Source: Diadophis punctatus similis
Taxonomy: Eukaryota; Chordata; Lepidosauria; Squamata; Dipsadidae
Direction: 5' to 3'
DNA: 64,000 bases
Assembly (NCBI GenBank): GCA_023053685.1
Contig: JALIGW010000016.1
Span: 6,602,501 to 6,666,500, forward strand
Position numbers and translations under genes: made by a program. The notes beneath the pieces are model-generated. The model was not told the origin of the DNA, did no database searches, and worked only from the letters and a program-made list of their open reading frames with translations. This document shows positions 38,221 through 50,639 of the stretch, piece after piece. Position 1 is the stretch's first letter; each line of letters begins with the position of its first letter.

Positions 38221-39073
38221 CTAGGCTGACACTATATGGGATACGTCCATTTTGTTCTATTGTTTGCATTCCTTTCTTTTTTTTAGCTTTATTTTTAGCT
38301 TTATTATAATTGTACATTAATTTCTTGGTGATTCTGTCATATCAAATAAATAATAAATAAATAAATAGGGGATGTGTATTGGAAACTCTTATTCAGTTAA
38401 ATTGTTTTAACTGAAAAGGCGCAGAAAAACGTTTGGACTACTTTTCCGTGGCTTTGTATCTCTGTTCTGTGAAGTTTGCTGAGCCCTAGATTGGATTCTT
38501 GCCACCTGTTTTTGATGTGCAAGTAGAGAAATTAGAAACAACAAGTTTCTTGCTGTCTCTTTCAGTTTGAAAGCAGCATATAAACCATTGAGTCTAATCA
38601 ATACCCAAATTAAAATATCCCTGATAGGTAGCCTCTGAACAACTTTAGCTATTTGTTGGAGGAACAATTTCCAAGATTGCTTTTAATATTCTGCTTGGCA
38701 AAATAAAGCAACAGTGTTCAAGGTGTCTGAGTATTATATTTATGATCATTTTTTTTAAAAAACAATCTAATCTTGTTTGTGGGACTTTCTTATAAATTTA
38801 GGGTTGTTTTTCTTTAGGCTAAACATGAATTTTATACAGTAGTTAGGGCAACAAATCTAAGCTTTGAAAATCTGAATGACCATTAGATGACAGCAGTGAC
38901 TCTTAAAAAAAGAAAAACCTAAAATCATTCAAAGCTTGCAGCTCAGATCTGTTGGACTATAGGAGTACATAATTAGAAGCAACAGAGTGTAGTTCTAAAC
39001 ATATTTCATGAAGAATTGAAAGAGTGAACTTTTGTGGGAATCCATTCTCTCTAACAAAAATTTTATTTTTCAG

Positions 39074-39189
39074 CTCTTCTACTAGTCAGCCATTTCCTAC
39101 TAGGCCACTCAGCGAATCTCAAAATCGATTGCTCGCTGGTGATAACCAGTGGGTAGAGGTCAGTTCAGAAGATGAAACTGTTAAATCAG
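39074..39189 (+). CDS. ZDHHC20: ZDHHC20 exon 11
   Basis: A 116-nt exon between acceptor atttttcag and donor gtatgc. It encodes SSSTSQPFPTRPLSESQNRL and then LAGDNQWVEVSSEDETVKS. PFP.(R/K)PLSES.NRLL is the ZDHHC20-specific tail, distinct from the shorter ZDHHC15 tail and the KPLRESQ tail of ZDHHC2; it is the strongest paralogue evidence. Confidence 0.93.
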
Positions 39190-39235
39190 GTATGCATAAT
39201 TATGGTAGCTTGTTACAGGGCAGGATTTCACAATT

Positions 39236-41474
39236 TGTTTTTTTTCCCTAAATCAATTTTTATTTTAGTAAAAAAAAGTTAACATACAAAATACCCAAAA
39301 AAATTAAAAACAAAAAAACAAAAAGGAGAAAAGAGAACAAACAAGACTTTAAAAAGAAAAAGGTGCATTAAAAAAAGACTAACACATATTGTCCTCCCTA
39401 GTTGAATGCTGATTAATACAACATCATTAGTTTCCCACCCCTTGTGAAACAGGCTCAAATAATTTTAAATTACTAATTCTATTTACAAGTTGTTAACCTA
39501 TCATCTATATGCAGTATTAATAAAAATAAATACTTAACAGGAAGAACAGTAATAATAAAAGATAAGATTAAAATTCCAAAAACCTCTGTTAACGAACTGT
39601 TATGGTAATCAACTCGTAGAAAATTTATGGCTTCATAACTATCCCAAATTAGTCCAGATATTAACCCTGATTGATCCTGGATCAAATATCCATGTTTGTT
39701 TCTTAATATCAGCTCTTATCAATTGTCTGATTAAATACAATACATCCAATCTCCAAAGCCAGTTTGTCCTCCCAAAAAAGTTCAGATGAAATTGTTCCCT
39801 GATTAAATGTGATAAATACATTCCCCAACCTCCTTCATTCCACTTTAAAAAGACCAATTTACAACTTATCCACCCAGACTGTTTTCTAATGTTATATAAA
39901 AGTGCAGGCTTGAACTTCAGGGAGGCGCATGGACTCAACTCTGTTATTTCTAAGTCTGAGTTCATACTTCTTCCCAGCAAATCTACTGCTTTGAAATCAC
40001 ATTCCTTTTGTGGGTTTAATTTATTTACAGTCACTTGCCTCTGAATGTTTTCCAGTTATTATGAGTTCATCAAACTTTGTTAAAAAGCTTTCAGCTAAAA
40101 ATTGCATGTTGCCAAGCAGTCTTCTCGAGTATCAGCCTCCTTCCCTTGTCTGTAATCCAATACATTGTTATTCAATGTGGTAGATAAGAGTTCTTCGGAG
40201 AAGAACAGGAAAAAGACAAAAGAACAGAATATTTTCTGGATATTTTGATCCAAAATTAAAAAGGGTTAAGAAAAATAAACTCAAAACCTTTTGCAAATTG
40301 ATAAAATACAATATCCCTGTAGTGAATGTCCAATAAAAATGTAAATTGAGTAAAAGCACTTTCACTATCCAAAGAAAGGCCATGTTTCCTTATGAAAAGC
40401 TGAAGTTAATGAAAACAGACAAATAGATCAAAGAAAAAAACCAAAAAAGAACAGATAAAATCCAGCAGGGGGGTTGAAATAAATCAGCATTCAGCTAGCC
40501 AATTAACTTTTAAAGATAAAAAACAAAGCAAAGTGAAGTTAAAACCCAGGTTTGCTTACGAAAACGGTCTGTTGATAGGAAAAGTTGGATAAAATACCAA
40601 TGACTTTCTGGCTGCTCCCATAGGGAACTGCAATCTTCAAGATCCCCCCTCCCTGTTCTGACCTAGGCTTTCTGATAAATCATAAAACACAAATGTAGTC
40701 CCAAAAAACCTCTTTATTTCAACGGCTGTGAATTATGTTCATTCCCAGCCGTAATAAGTCCAACAATGTTAATTAGTCCGACAGAAGTCTGCCAAAGTTT
40801 TTCGGAAGAAGGCTGATAAGCACCAACGTTAATCTCTCTTGATATGCTGCCAAAGACCTAATTTTCAAAGAGCTTTGAAAGGCCAAACAGAACACGGAGT
40901 CAGAACTGAGCTGCTGAGTTACACTGATCAGAATTGAACCAAGTTGCTTCCTGCAACGAGCACATCCGTTTGCTCCACTTTTATATCCTATGGGAGGGGC
41001 CAATCATTTCCAAGCCTTACTCCCAAGTAGCTGGTTTCCTCCGTAACTGTTCTTGCCTTCTGGCAGCTCTGCACATACGCGCATTGGGAACAGGCTCCCC
41101 CTGTTCCTCTGCCTTGCTCATGTCAGCCTCTAGAGGCTCTGGAGTCAGCACAGATCTCCCAGATGGCCCGGGCTAGATCTCTGCCTCTGACACCGAGCCT
41201 TCTTCAGACTCCAGGACTGGCCCATGTTCCTCTATAGGCTCCTTGCTGTCCGACTCTGCGGCTAGCACCGCAGGCCGCTGGCGGACTGCGGTGCTAGCCG
41301 CACAACACTCCCAGGTGGGTCCACAGCCATCCAAAAGTCATATTGGGTCATTCCTAAGTGCCTCCATTCAAATCCAGAGACCAACACTGCCAAAGAACCA
41401 GCTTTGGCAACAAAAACAGCAGATCATCGACAGGAGAGAAAACTCCTCCTGCCGGGCAACTGCCATCTTGGGGA
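39236..41474 (-). mobile_element. Non-LTR retroelement insertion with 14-bp target duplication (L1-like?)
   Basis: The stretch is bounded by identical 14-bp sequences, aggatttcacaatt, at 39222-39235 and 41475-41488. On the minus strand it starts ccccaagatggcagttgcc and ends with an A-rich stretch (gggaaaaaaaac). Long target duplications and an A-rich 3' end fit L1-type retrotransposition, and the 5' start resembles an L1-type 5'UTR. The longest frame (131 residues, 40034-39639) shows no recognised domain, so it may be internally deleted or non-autonomous. A 15-bp-arm hairpin lies at 41258-41301. Confidence 0.6.
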
Positions 41475-41689
41475 AGGATTTCACAATTCCTATTGAAAAC
41501 AAATATCTGGAGAGAATCTATCAAATTTATATGGCCCGCCCATTTTATAAAAAGATTCTCAGCAACATACTACAATTAAAAGAATAAATACATAAAAACA
41601 ATCATTATTTAAAATATAAACAGTCACTATTAAAATAATTAAAACACCTCACATAGCAGATAATGAATATCAGCAAAGAAAACACAACT

Positions 41690-42215
41690 AGTTCACGTGA
41701 GGTGCTAGTACCACTTTATAAAACTCTAGTAAGACCACACCTGGAATACTGAACCAATTTTTGTCACCATACTACAAAAAGGATGTAGAGACTTTGGAAA
41801 AAGTTCAGAGAAGAGCAGCTAAGATGATCAAAGGCCTGGAGAGTAAAACATGAAGAAGTCTAAAGAAAATAAGAATTAGGGGTGACATGATAGCAGTATT
41901 TCAGTATTTGAGGGGCTGCTACAAAGAAGAGGGGGTCAAATTATTCTACAAAGCACCCGAGGGCAGGACAAGAAGCAATGGTTGGAAACTAATCAAAGAG
42001 AGAAGCAACCTGGAATTAAGAAGAAACTTCCTAACTATGAGGACAATTAACCAGTGGAACAGCTTGCCTCCAGAAATCCTGGCGCTCCATCACTGGATAT
42101 TTTTAACAAGGGTCTAAACAGTCACTTATCTAAAATGGTATAGGTTCTCCTGATTGAGCAGGGGGCTGGACTACAAGACCTCCAAGGTCCCTTCCAGCTC
42201 ATTCTATTCTAAACT
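41690..42215 (+). mobile_element. CR1 LINE 3' fragment
   Basis: The C-terminal CR1 text [20 protein letters not shown], then LRRNFLTMRTINQWNSLPPE with stops, ends cccttccagctcattctatt. It is a 5'-truncated dead copy. Confidence 0.85.
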
Positions 42216-42285
42216 AAGTAGTAATTGTGTCCTCCTTTGTTTCTGATGTGTAAAACCTCTAAACCAGACTCTTTTTCTTTTTCAG

Positions 42286-42323
42286 GTGTAAAAAAACATA
42301 TTATAGTTTCATTGGAGAGCTGA
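42286..42323 (+). CDS. ZDHHC20: ZDHHC20 exon 12, stop codon
   Basis: The last coding exon follows acceptor tttttcag. It completes Gly and encodes VKKHIIVSLES and then TGA at 42321-42323. Family members end G-x-N-N-H-V-T-V-A-I-E-N; spacing and the H-x-x-V-x-(L/I)-E pattern agree. Visible coding exons 2-12 total 971 nt with continuous phase, so apart from exon 1 the frame is complete and undamaged. Confidence 0.88.
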
Positions 42324-42455
42324 TCTTATCTCAGTATCCATTTCTTTCAGAGAAGGAGAAATGGTAAGAAAATGTATACTCAGAAAGGTCAATATGACTT
42401 TGATTCCAAAATCTTTTATGTAAACAGGAAAGAAAACATGGGCCACACCATAGGC

Positions 42456-43114
42456 CAGTGATGGCGAACCTTTTTTGGTTTGTGTGCCAAAAGGGAGGGG
42501 GGGTGCGCGCTAGCGCGCGCGCACATTCCCACACCCATTCCCTCCCCCCCATGCATGCGTGCACACACACCGCACTACCCCCTGCGCATGTGCACAAACC
42601 CCCCCGCACATGCACACAGGCCTCACTGAAGCCCCCGAGTGCGAAAAATGGCCCAACGGGCAAACCAAAAGTTCGGAAAAACGGACTTCCGGTTTGCTTG
42701 TTGTGCTGTTTTTTGTACTCCGGAGGCTTTAGGGAAGCTTCCTGAAGCCCCAGAGTGCGAAAAACAACACAACGGGCAAACTGAAAGTCCGTTTTTCTGA
42801 ATTTCCGGTTGGGTGGTTTTTCGCACTCCGGGGCTTCAGGAAGCTTCCCTGAAGCCTCCGGAGTGCAAAAAACAGCACAACAGGCAAACCAGAAGTCCGT
42901 TTTTTCTGAACTTCCGGTTTGCCCGTTGGTCCGTTTTTCGCACTCCGGGGCTTCAGGAAGCTTCCCTGAAGCCTCCGGAGGGTGAAATGGCCTTCCCCAA
43001 GGCCGAAAATCAGCTGGTGCACGCTGGAGCTGACATAAGGCAATGCCTCGCGATGCCTCCGATATGGCTCCGCGTGCCACCTGTGACACGCGTGCCATAG
43101 GTTCGCCATCACTG
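42456..43114. mobile_element. hAT-type element, cagtgatggcgaacc family, long copy
   Basis: The 659-bp element has ends cagtgatggcgaacctttt / ataggttcgccatcactg and a perfect 8-bp duplication ccataggc (42448-42455 and 43115-43122). The interior repeats a unit around gcttcaggaagcttccctga in alternating orientation. It generates a 255-residue accidental frame on the minus strand. Confidence 0.9.
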
Positions 43115-44975
43115 CCATAGGCTGACCTTAAGTAGCACTTAATAATAAAATATTTTCTGTCTTTGCATATTTTTTATGTTAGCTTATTTTTACCACTTCA
43201 TTCCACAAAGTTACCATATTAAGCATTAATTTAATTTGATCTGCTTCCAAATTTAGCAGTTTTTAATTCTGTTCTGCAAAAGAAATGAATATAAGTGTAT
43301 GAAATAAGGACAAATGCTGCTTTAAATCCAAATTTTGTCTGAAATACAGAAAAGAGATTTCCGGTATTTATACTAAACACCCCATGTTGGATTTTTTCTG
43401 AAAACAGTAGATAGATTTCATCAAGTTGCAGGCTAAATCCAAAAAACAGATAAAGAACACCAGAGACGATGGAAGGTTTGCAAAGCATTGACAGGGTAGA
43501 AATTTCTTCTGTATAAAAACATTAATAATTCGTAAATTAACAGCTAGTTTGGCAAGAGAAAGCTGATTTAGCAAAGCAAGTGGCAGCTCAGGTTTCATAT
43601 GTGCATTAGTATTTTTTCTGGAAAGTTTTTCTTACATACAGCAATTCATAGCAGAGAAATCAATTTTCGGTGCAGAATTAGCTTTTTTTTTTTAACTTGC
43701 CTTTACTTATCTTTATTCAATACAATACTTATCCAGTTTGTTTTCCAAATAGATTTCTACAATACATTTGTGCTTGGATATTATTTTTTTAAGGAAGACA
43801 CCAATAAATCAATGGAACAGTTCCAGCATGTTAACAAGACACGGAAAATGAGATTGTTGATGGTATCCAGTGGATGCTTATAAGCACTTCCGGTGCAGAA
43901 AGTCTGATGCCTTAAGATTCGTGATGTGCATTTTTGCAACATGGACATAAGCTATTACAAGGGCCAAATTCTCAAATGCCCTGCAAGGGTCCGCAAGACT
44001 CAGAAGTGCAGAAACTATGCATTCCAGCTGCACTTTGGTAGTGACTGATTCTGCAAACTTCATGTGTGAAGCAATGCCATGCTGGTATCATTACTTTCGT
44101 AACAGTTCTGTGGAAGAAAAGTGGGGTAGGAAAGGGTAGTCATATAGTTTACTATAGCATTTCACCATTAACATTCCACAATACAGTTATATGTGGCTCA
44201 AATCATCTGGTGGACTACTGATATTTGGTACTTTTGTGTGTTTTTCCCCCCTCCCATAACCATCATGAGTTAACCAGTAGTAATGGTAGAGGTGTTGTAA
44301 AGCAGCCAATCGAAAACTATGACTTTCTAACTTTCTCTGATCATCGAAGTCCTTTTCTTTCAAACTTGATTTGTTGCAATACAATATCGTTACAATACTG
44401 TACAGTATTAGAGACTCAAAGTTTCTTTCTCAGATCACTAGCAATTGGAAGCGCTAATTGAGAAAAATATTTTCCTGAGCAATTTTGGTCGTTGTTTTTA
44501 AGAAATCTGATGTTTTGATTTCTTGGAAACGTGGAAAAGTGTTTTTTCTCCCTTCCCGTTTTAGAATGTTTAATAATTGGGAATTTTAATTGTTAGCATT
44601 TTTTGCCTGATATTTTTGCCTGGTATATTTCCCCAATATACATATTCTTTCTGAAGTCTGCAGGTTATTCAGCCATGAAGAGAAACCATTCCTTTCTTTT
44701 TCTTTCTGTTCTTGCTTTTTTTTAAATAGAAAATAAGCTGGCATGAAAGTGTTATTGAGGGATTGGATTTCATAACCTTCTGCACTAGGAACATTGAGTG
44801 AACTAGGGAAGGAACTGGAGAAAGGGGACTTTGTTCACAGCCATCTGCTTTCATTGTTCAGGATTCCCCGTCTTTTCTCTCTCTCTTTGATCCTGGATCT
44901 AATCCTATCCTTTAACAATAAATACTGATGTATACTTTTAGTACAATGGTAAATGCTTACATTAATCTGTTAGAG

Positions 44976-45111
44976 CAGGGGTGTCAAACTCACGGCGTCA
45001 TGGCGGCATCACGTGATGTATCAGGACTTTCCCCCCCTTCGCTAAACCGGGTGTGGGTGTGGCCAGCGCGTGACGCATCCGGCCTAGGGGGTCGGGAGTT
45101 TGACAGCCCTG
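44976..45111. mobile_element. hAT-type MITE, caggggtgtcaaactc family
   Basis: The 136-bp element runs from caggggtgtcaaactcac to gagtttgacagccctg. Flanks tgttagag / tgttacag differ at one base. Confidence 0.87.
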
Positions 45112-45854
45112 TGTTACAGGGTAGGAAGACACTGGATGCTTGACCCTGACAAGAACTGTATGCATGCATTTCCTTTCCCACAAATCATCAATCCTCCAAG
45201 TAATGTCCTGATTATTATAACCCTTAACAATGTTGGCAGATTTAGAAATTCAGCTCCTACAATTCTGGGAGCTCGTGCCCACATATTAAAGTTGCTAAGG
45301 TTGAGAAAGATTTTGAAGAGGATAATCTGTCTCTCTCTTTATGGTTGTATAGGGGCTCCTGTCCTGATATATACTTTTAAATCTATTACCATTGGTTGTA
45401 TCTCAACAGTTCTACATTTCTTATTTCAATCCATAAAACAAAATTTGTACAAGTGATATATTTTTTTAAAAAACTGCTTTTGAGTATTCTAAACAACAGG
45501 AGGTAGAATAAAATGCAAAATATATGTATCGATGTGGCTTTTCCCAAATTAATTTCTAAAATGAGAAGAAATAAAAGACACTGTGCAGTTCTTGTGACTC
45601 AATGCTGCATCCTATCTTTACAGTGCAAGTTAGGCTCAAGGTCTCATTACCCTCTTGGTCAGATAATGTGGTTCAGTGCTATGAATTAGTGCTATCTAGT
45701 ACATCTAGATATAGGGAGGATAAGATAAAAGGAAGTCAGACTGCTAGAACACAGTACAAATTCCACAAATCCACAACTAGAAGTTAGAGCAAATACATTA
45801 TCCCTTAAATTATTTGGTACATAGGAAAGATCAGTTATTGCAAGCTAATTGTAA

Positions 45855-46640
45855 TGATATGTGGGAAGGACCTTGGAAGATGGGGAAGAGCCATAGCCAG
45901 AGGAAGAGTTGGATAACAGCAACTTAGGCCAGTGATGGCGAACCTTTTTTTCCTCGGGTGCCGAAAGAGCGTGCTCGCGTGCTATCGCGCATGTGCGAGT
46001 GCCCACACCCATAATTCAATCCCTGGGGAGGATGAAAATGGTCTCCCCCACCACCCTGGAGGCCCTCTGGAGGCCAGAAACGGCCCATTTCCCAACTTCT
46101 GGTGGGCCTAGTAGGCCCGTTTTTCATCCTCCCCAGGCTCCAGAGGCTTCCCTGGAGGTTGGGGAGGGTGAAAATACCCTCCCCCGCCCGCCGGAGGCCC
46201 TCCGGAAGCCGAAAACATCCTCCCAGAGTCTCTGTGCGAGCCGAAAATTAAATGGCCGGAGTGCACATGCACGCTGGAGCTGAGCTAGGGCAACGGCTCG
46301 CGTGCCGGCAGATATGGCTCCGCGTGCCAGCTGTGGCATGCATGCCATAGGTTCGCCATCACTGACTTAGGCCATGGAAGCAATGTGGATGTGGATGTGG
46401 ATGTCTCAGAAGAGACCTTCTATGGTTTCTTGGACCTTAAAGATGACAAGGGAGCATGCTTCCTTTCTGGACTATCTTGTAAGGCTGACATCAGTCTTGC
46501 AGCTCTGAAAGTATATGTCTCTGCTGTTGCCTTTTTGGTCCAGGAAACTAGGAAGGGTTCCTTCAGAGATGTTTGCCATACCCACATAGCTTCCTTAGGC
46601 TAAGCTGCCTCTTGTCCAACCATTTCTCTGGTTGTTGCTC
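45855..46640. mobile_element. Possible LTR-like fragment, interrupted
   Basis: The text around gaagagccatagccagagga, continued after the hAT insertion by gcaatgtggatgtggatgtg and ctcagaagagac, parallels the sequence at 37955-38220. Boundaries are uncertain. Confidence 0.35.
45930..46364. mobile_element. hAT-type element, cagtgatggcgaacc family
   Basis: The 435-bp element has ends cagtgatggcgaacc / ggttcgccatcactg. A perfect 8-bp duplication acttaggc lies at 45922-45929 and 46365-46372. Confidence 0.9.
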
Positions 46641-46934
46641 TTCCCATCTCCCATGTACCATTACACCAATAACTTGACTTCAGCAAAAGTTGTCTTAAAA
46701 GATAAATAAAAATTCAAATGCATCAGTAAAAATGAATGGATAACAGGGTTCTCTGAGTAAAGTATACAGTATATAGAAATAATAGCTCTTTGCACTTATT
46801 TGTTTGGTATTTATCTCTAGTAATAATTAGGGGTAAATTTAAAACTCTGTTGGCATTATTTAGTATTTTAAATTATTTTGCAATCATTAAGCCATTGAAA
46901 AAATTCCAACAGTGATTAGTGAAACCATCTATAT

Positions 46935-47069
46935 TAGGGGTGTCAAACTCACGTCGTCACGGTGGCATCACGTGACATATTGGGACTTTTTTTCCCTTCG
47001 CTAAACCGGGCGTGGGAGTGGCCAGCGCGTGATGCATCCGGCTCACGGTCCAGGAGTTTGACAGCCCTG
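46935..47069. mobile_element. hAT-type MITE with perfect 8-bp duplication
   Basis: The 135-bp copy of the caggggtgtcaaactc family is flanked by atctatat (46927-46934 and 47070-47077). Confidence 0.9.
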
Positions 47070-49092
47070 ATCTATATGTTGGGTCAGAAAGAAAAGTGTT
47101 TATAGTACTGAATTGTAACTAACAGGTAGAAAATCTTATTAATTTCAAGAAATTATACCAAAGAGTATGATATATCATGCTGATTGTATTGGAAGATGTG
47201 TAGATTTTATTTAAGTGCTTTATCAAAGCATTTTGCTAATGAACGTGTAATGGTATAATTAGAAACATTTTATGTACATTCATTTTGGGGAATTATAGCT
47301 TGCATATTGTAAGCATAGATTCTTGGTTGCCTTAGGAAGTCCCTTCCCAGTTATTGTTTATGTTTAGTTCTACAAACTTAAGACTTGATTTATTGGCTGC
47401 TATTATAAATTAGATTTTATGCTGCAGTTTTAAATAAGACAAGTATTTTCTAGTAATTATGATTTCTTATTCCAAGGAATTGTAATTAATAGAAAAAGCT
47501 TAAAACAGCACTTGATTAAACAGATCTCTGGCATCCTGTGTTGGAGAAATGTCCTAACAATTGGTATTTTTGTAATTTTCTATTAATGTAGTGACAAGGT
47601 CCAAGCAATTAAATGACACTATTTACAATACTGTATACAATTTCATTTAGATCGTAGCTACCAAAAATGTATCTTATACACCTGTATTATAAAAGCAGGT
47701 TTTCAGTTAGTCTTAAAAATCCAATGTGTATTTTCCAGATTATACTTGAAAATTGTAATAGAATGAGACTCCATGTTTACAAAATAAATGACTAAAGATG
47801 TCTTTTGGAAGATTGAACAGGAATTAAATGGCTCATACTTTGATCATATTTTGAGATAACATTTTTGTTTCCTGGTACCAAAGAACTGATAAATTATCAA
47901 ACAGCTTATAGTCTATTGCAATCCTAGTATCTCCCAAGATTCTTAAATTACACTAGGAAAGCTTCAGAAAATGATTTAAGGATTGTGGTTTTTTTACCTT
48001 AATCCTAAATTATTTACCTGGAAGCTCTACTTATTTTGTGAACATGACAAACTATATGGCTCAAGGCTGCACATTGTAGGGTATTACGGAAGTGCTATCC
48101 ACTACGTCTTGTTTTTCCACAGTATAAATTAATAGAATGGCAGAGTTTGGCCAAAATTGCTGCAACCTGTTATATACCAGTGGGTACATCAGACACATTG
48201 AACTGTTATTATGACCAAGGTGTATGCAGATATTTTACTTAAATATAGATCTCTCTGTTGTAGTAGTAGGCTTGCAAGTATTCAAATCTAAAATGGTATG
48301 AGGATACTTAGAGGATACATAATGTGAATGATGCATCTGTTCTTTATGTTGCAGATAGTATTCCTATGCACAGAAAAAGCATATTGCCACTAATAATTTA
48401 ATAAAGACTTTTTAAATGGGCTTTTATAAATGAAGTATGTAAGAGAGATCACTTTGCCTGAAATTTTCCTACTTTTAACTGCACCTTGTAATATCTTCAT
48501 GTATATTTTCCACCAGTGTAATTAATTTTCAATCATGTTTGACTTTTGTATATCAAAATACAGATCATGTCTTAATTATAACTGTTTTTAAAAAGCATAA
48601 TCTTTAAGCCCTTCTTTGCCAAATTGATGATACATTAATGTGTTATGACATAATGAATGCATAAGAAAATAAATAACTTGGGAACAGGCTTTCTGCTATA
48701 TTTCGATTTCAGTTATTTATTTTGCATTGTCATAAATGAGTAGGGATATAAAAAAGAGAAAATGCATTTAGCCGCTATTGAAATGGAAAATACCTCAGCC
48801 ATTTTTATGCACTGCCTAGTCTTAAAAGCAAATATCTTCCACTTAATTCAATTAACATAACACTCATTAACTGATGATTAAAATCTTAAATTATTTGGTT
48901 TCTTTTCTGTTATTAACATTTCAAGGGCAGCTTTAACATACCCTAAATTAGAGTCTTCCAAATAAGATGTTTACTGAGCCTGTACCACTGGCAACTATCT
49001 AGCCTTGCTTTAGCCATTCATTAATAACTCTTTCAATCGGGTGACTATCCTAAATCAAAATGTACTTCCAATCCAGAAGCTTGATTTTATAC

Positions 49093-49238
49093 CAGTGGTT
49101 CTCAACCTTTTCTTCACCCCACGTCCTCTTTAAATAGGTTTTGTGACCACAGACCCTGAAGATTTAAATCATAACATTTCTTGAAGCCTTCATGGACCCC
49201 CTGTGATAACATCACAGACCACGGGTTGAGAATCACTG
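49093..49238. mobile_element. Old hAT-Charlie-like MITE
   Basis: Ends cagtggttctcaacctttt / ggttgagaatcactg resemble the old amniote MER5/Charlie type. Flanks agree at only 5 of 8, so this is an old copy. Confidence 0.7.
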
Positions 49239-49518
49239 CCATATACTGCAAAATGGATAAAATGAGAATGTTCTTTGTGGCTTCTGCCTCTGAATGCATA
49301 GGTAGATACATGGTTTAGATTTTATTTTCCAGGGGATAGAGGAATGGAAATACAAGGAGGCAAAGCCAGCTTTTAGAGATTTCTTTAAAACAAAAAAAGA
49401 CCTCAAATCCTTTTTATAACAATAGCACTAAACTCTGAAAGGAAAAAAAAGCGTACCTAATTTAGTAGAAAAGCTTATGTATTCATGAAGTCAATCGCTG
49501 ATTGAAAACAAGAATATC

Positions 49519-49524
49519 TTTATT
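49519..49524 (-). promoter_or_regulatory. MRPL57: MRPL57 polyadenylation signal
   Basis: tttatt on the plus strand is AATAAA on the coding strand, about 85 nt past the MRPL57 stop codon. Confidence 0.6.
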
Positions 49525-49608
49525 TACTGACTTTGTGCATTGTTTCATTGTCACTAAAAGCAAGCCCACTGAATCCATAAAATCCGTTAGAATGGCAAAG
49601 GACACACA

Positions 49609-49923
49609 TCAGGAATCTGCCCATTTCTTGGTTACATTAAGATGTTTCAGATATTCTGAAACATACTTGTGTTCAGGAAACTTTGCTTTCTCTTCAGCTA
49701 TTCTTTGCTGCTTTAACGCAAGTACATTTTCTTCATCGTGGCGATACTCCTGCTCTTTTGTCATAAATGGACAACTTAGCCAATATTCATTTTCAGCTTC
49801 CATTTCAAGTCTCCTAATCATATTTGCCTTCATTAAAGGAGTAATGATTCTTGGCCGTCTGTGTTTACCAATCCATTGTTTTCCAGGAATTCTGTTTCGA
49901 AACAGTACTCGAGTCAGAAACAT
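49609..49923 (-). CDS. MRPL57: Mitochondrial ribosomal protein mL63 (MRPL57/MRP63)
   Basis: A complete 104-residue frame on one exon, starting [20 protein letters not shown] and ending [10 protein letters not shown]. The segments RIPG(K/R)[25 protein letters not shown] and HLNVTKKW match vertebrate MRPL57, whose human form is 102 residues. The product is a small basic subunit of the mitochondrial large ribosomal subunit; the N-terminus is short and basic/hydrophobic, as for matrix import. On the coding strand a pyrimidine-rich acceptor (tttctttttacag) ends two bases before the ATG, so the 5'UTR is on an upstream exon. A strong donor (cccg|gtgagt) in the CpG block at 51684-51690 is a good candidate for that exon's end. 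It is head-to-head with SKA3 and tail-to-tail with ZDHHC20, as in other amniotes. Confidence 0.97.
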   Translation of the reverse strand: MFLTRVLFRNRIPGKQWIGKHRRPRIITPLMKANMIRRLEMEAENEYWLSCPFMTKEQEYRHDEENVLALKQQRIAEEKAKFPEHKYVSEYLKHLNVTKKWADS

Positions 49924-50525
49924 GTCTGTAAAAAGAAATAAGAAATGTTAACTATTTGAAATATTAAGTGTATAAACATTCTAAGTCAATGTATTACTTA
50001 CGTTAGCAAAGAACACAATTAATTTTTATAAATTGCATTTAAGTAATTTGTGCCCTCAATTTGGAGAGGTTCCAGATCATTTACAGAAATTAATATCATA
50101 ATACAAATCCCTAATAATGTATTAGAATAATGTAGGCATTTGTGGCTCGACAGCTAATCTCAAAGGTCTTTTGAAAAATCAAGGTTTTTGCTGGATTCTG
50201 GAACAACATAAAAACAAATGAAATATTTTCATTTTTTTCAAGAGAGTAAAAAGGCAAGGGGGAAGAAATCAAAAGCTCACTTTTTCAAGTTTTTTTAATG
50301 AACCATTATATCTCTATCAATACCCAATCTAAAGGGCTCCTTGAAAGCAAAGAAAATTAGATCAATTGCTTTCATGAAATGAACAGTAATAGGAATGGCA
50401 CCTTAAAGAAATTTGCACACTGATACCAATTGGTGTACTGGTGTGAAAGATACAGGTATCTTAATTATTTGGATTAATATTTTGCAATTTGCATTGCAAT
50501 AAAAGTTACCAGTAACAGTATACAG

Positions 50526-50626
50526 CAGGGGTATCAAACTCACATTGTCACGGCAGTGTCATGTGACATATTGGGACTTTTTTCCCCTTCGCTAAACCGG
50601 GTGTGGGCGCAAGTTTGACAGTCCTA
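50526..50626. mobile_element. hAT-type MITE, caggggtgtcaaactc family (short)
   Basis: The 101-bp element runs from caggggtatcaaactcac to agtttgacagtccta. Flanks gtatacag / ctatacag match at 7 of 8. Confidence 0.85.
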
Positions 50627-50639
50627 CTATACAGATTAG

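Larger units (their letters stand above)
35430..39073 (+). other. ZDHHC20: ZDHHC20 intron 10
   Basis: The intron contains the foldback element at 35795-36119 and an LTR-like stretch near 37955-38220. The remainder (35430-35794, 36120-37954 and 38221-39073) has nothing else recognisable. Confidence 0.7.
39190..42285 (+). other. ZDHHC20: ZDHHC20 intron 11
   Basis: The intron is occupied by a 2.2-kb retroelement (39236-41474) and a CR1 fragment (41690-42215). Confidence 0.75.
42324..49608 (+). other. ZDHHC20: ZDHHC20 3'UTR and ZDHHC20-MRPL57 intergenic region
   Basis: Convergent 3' ends: ZDHHC20 reads right and MRPL57 reads left. AATAAA signals on the plus strand include 43144, about 44918 and 48400-48405 (aataaagactttt); which one is used cannot be told. 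Four hAT-type elements and an LTR-like stretch are listed. The rest (43115-44975, 45112-45840, 47070-49092 and 49239-49518) is AT-rich without recognised features and may include 3'UTR. Confidence 0.5.

Noticed and set aside
42331..43098. 255-residue open frame on the minus strand
   Set aside because: It lies almost wholly inside a hAT element with inverted ends and repeated GC-rich units; the translation repeats the same segments and has no known domain.
43599..43883. 94-residue plus-strand frame in the ZDHHC20 3' region
   Set aside because: No recognisable domain or splice evidence; more likely 3'UTR or intergenic sequence.
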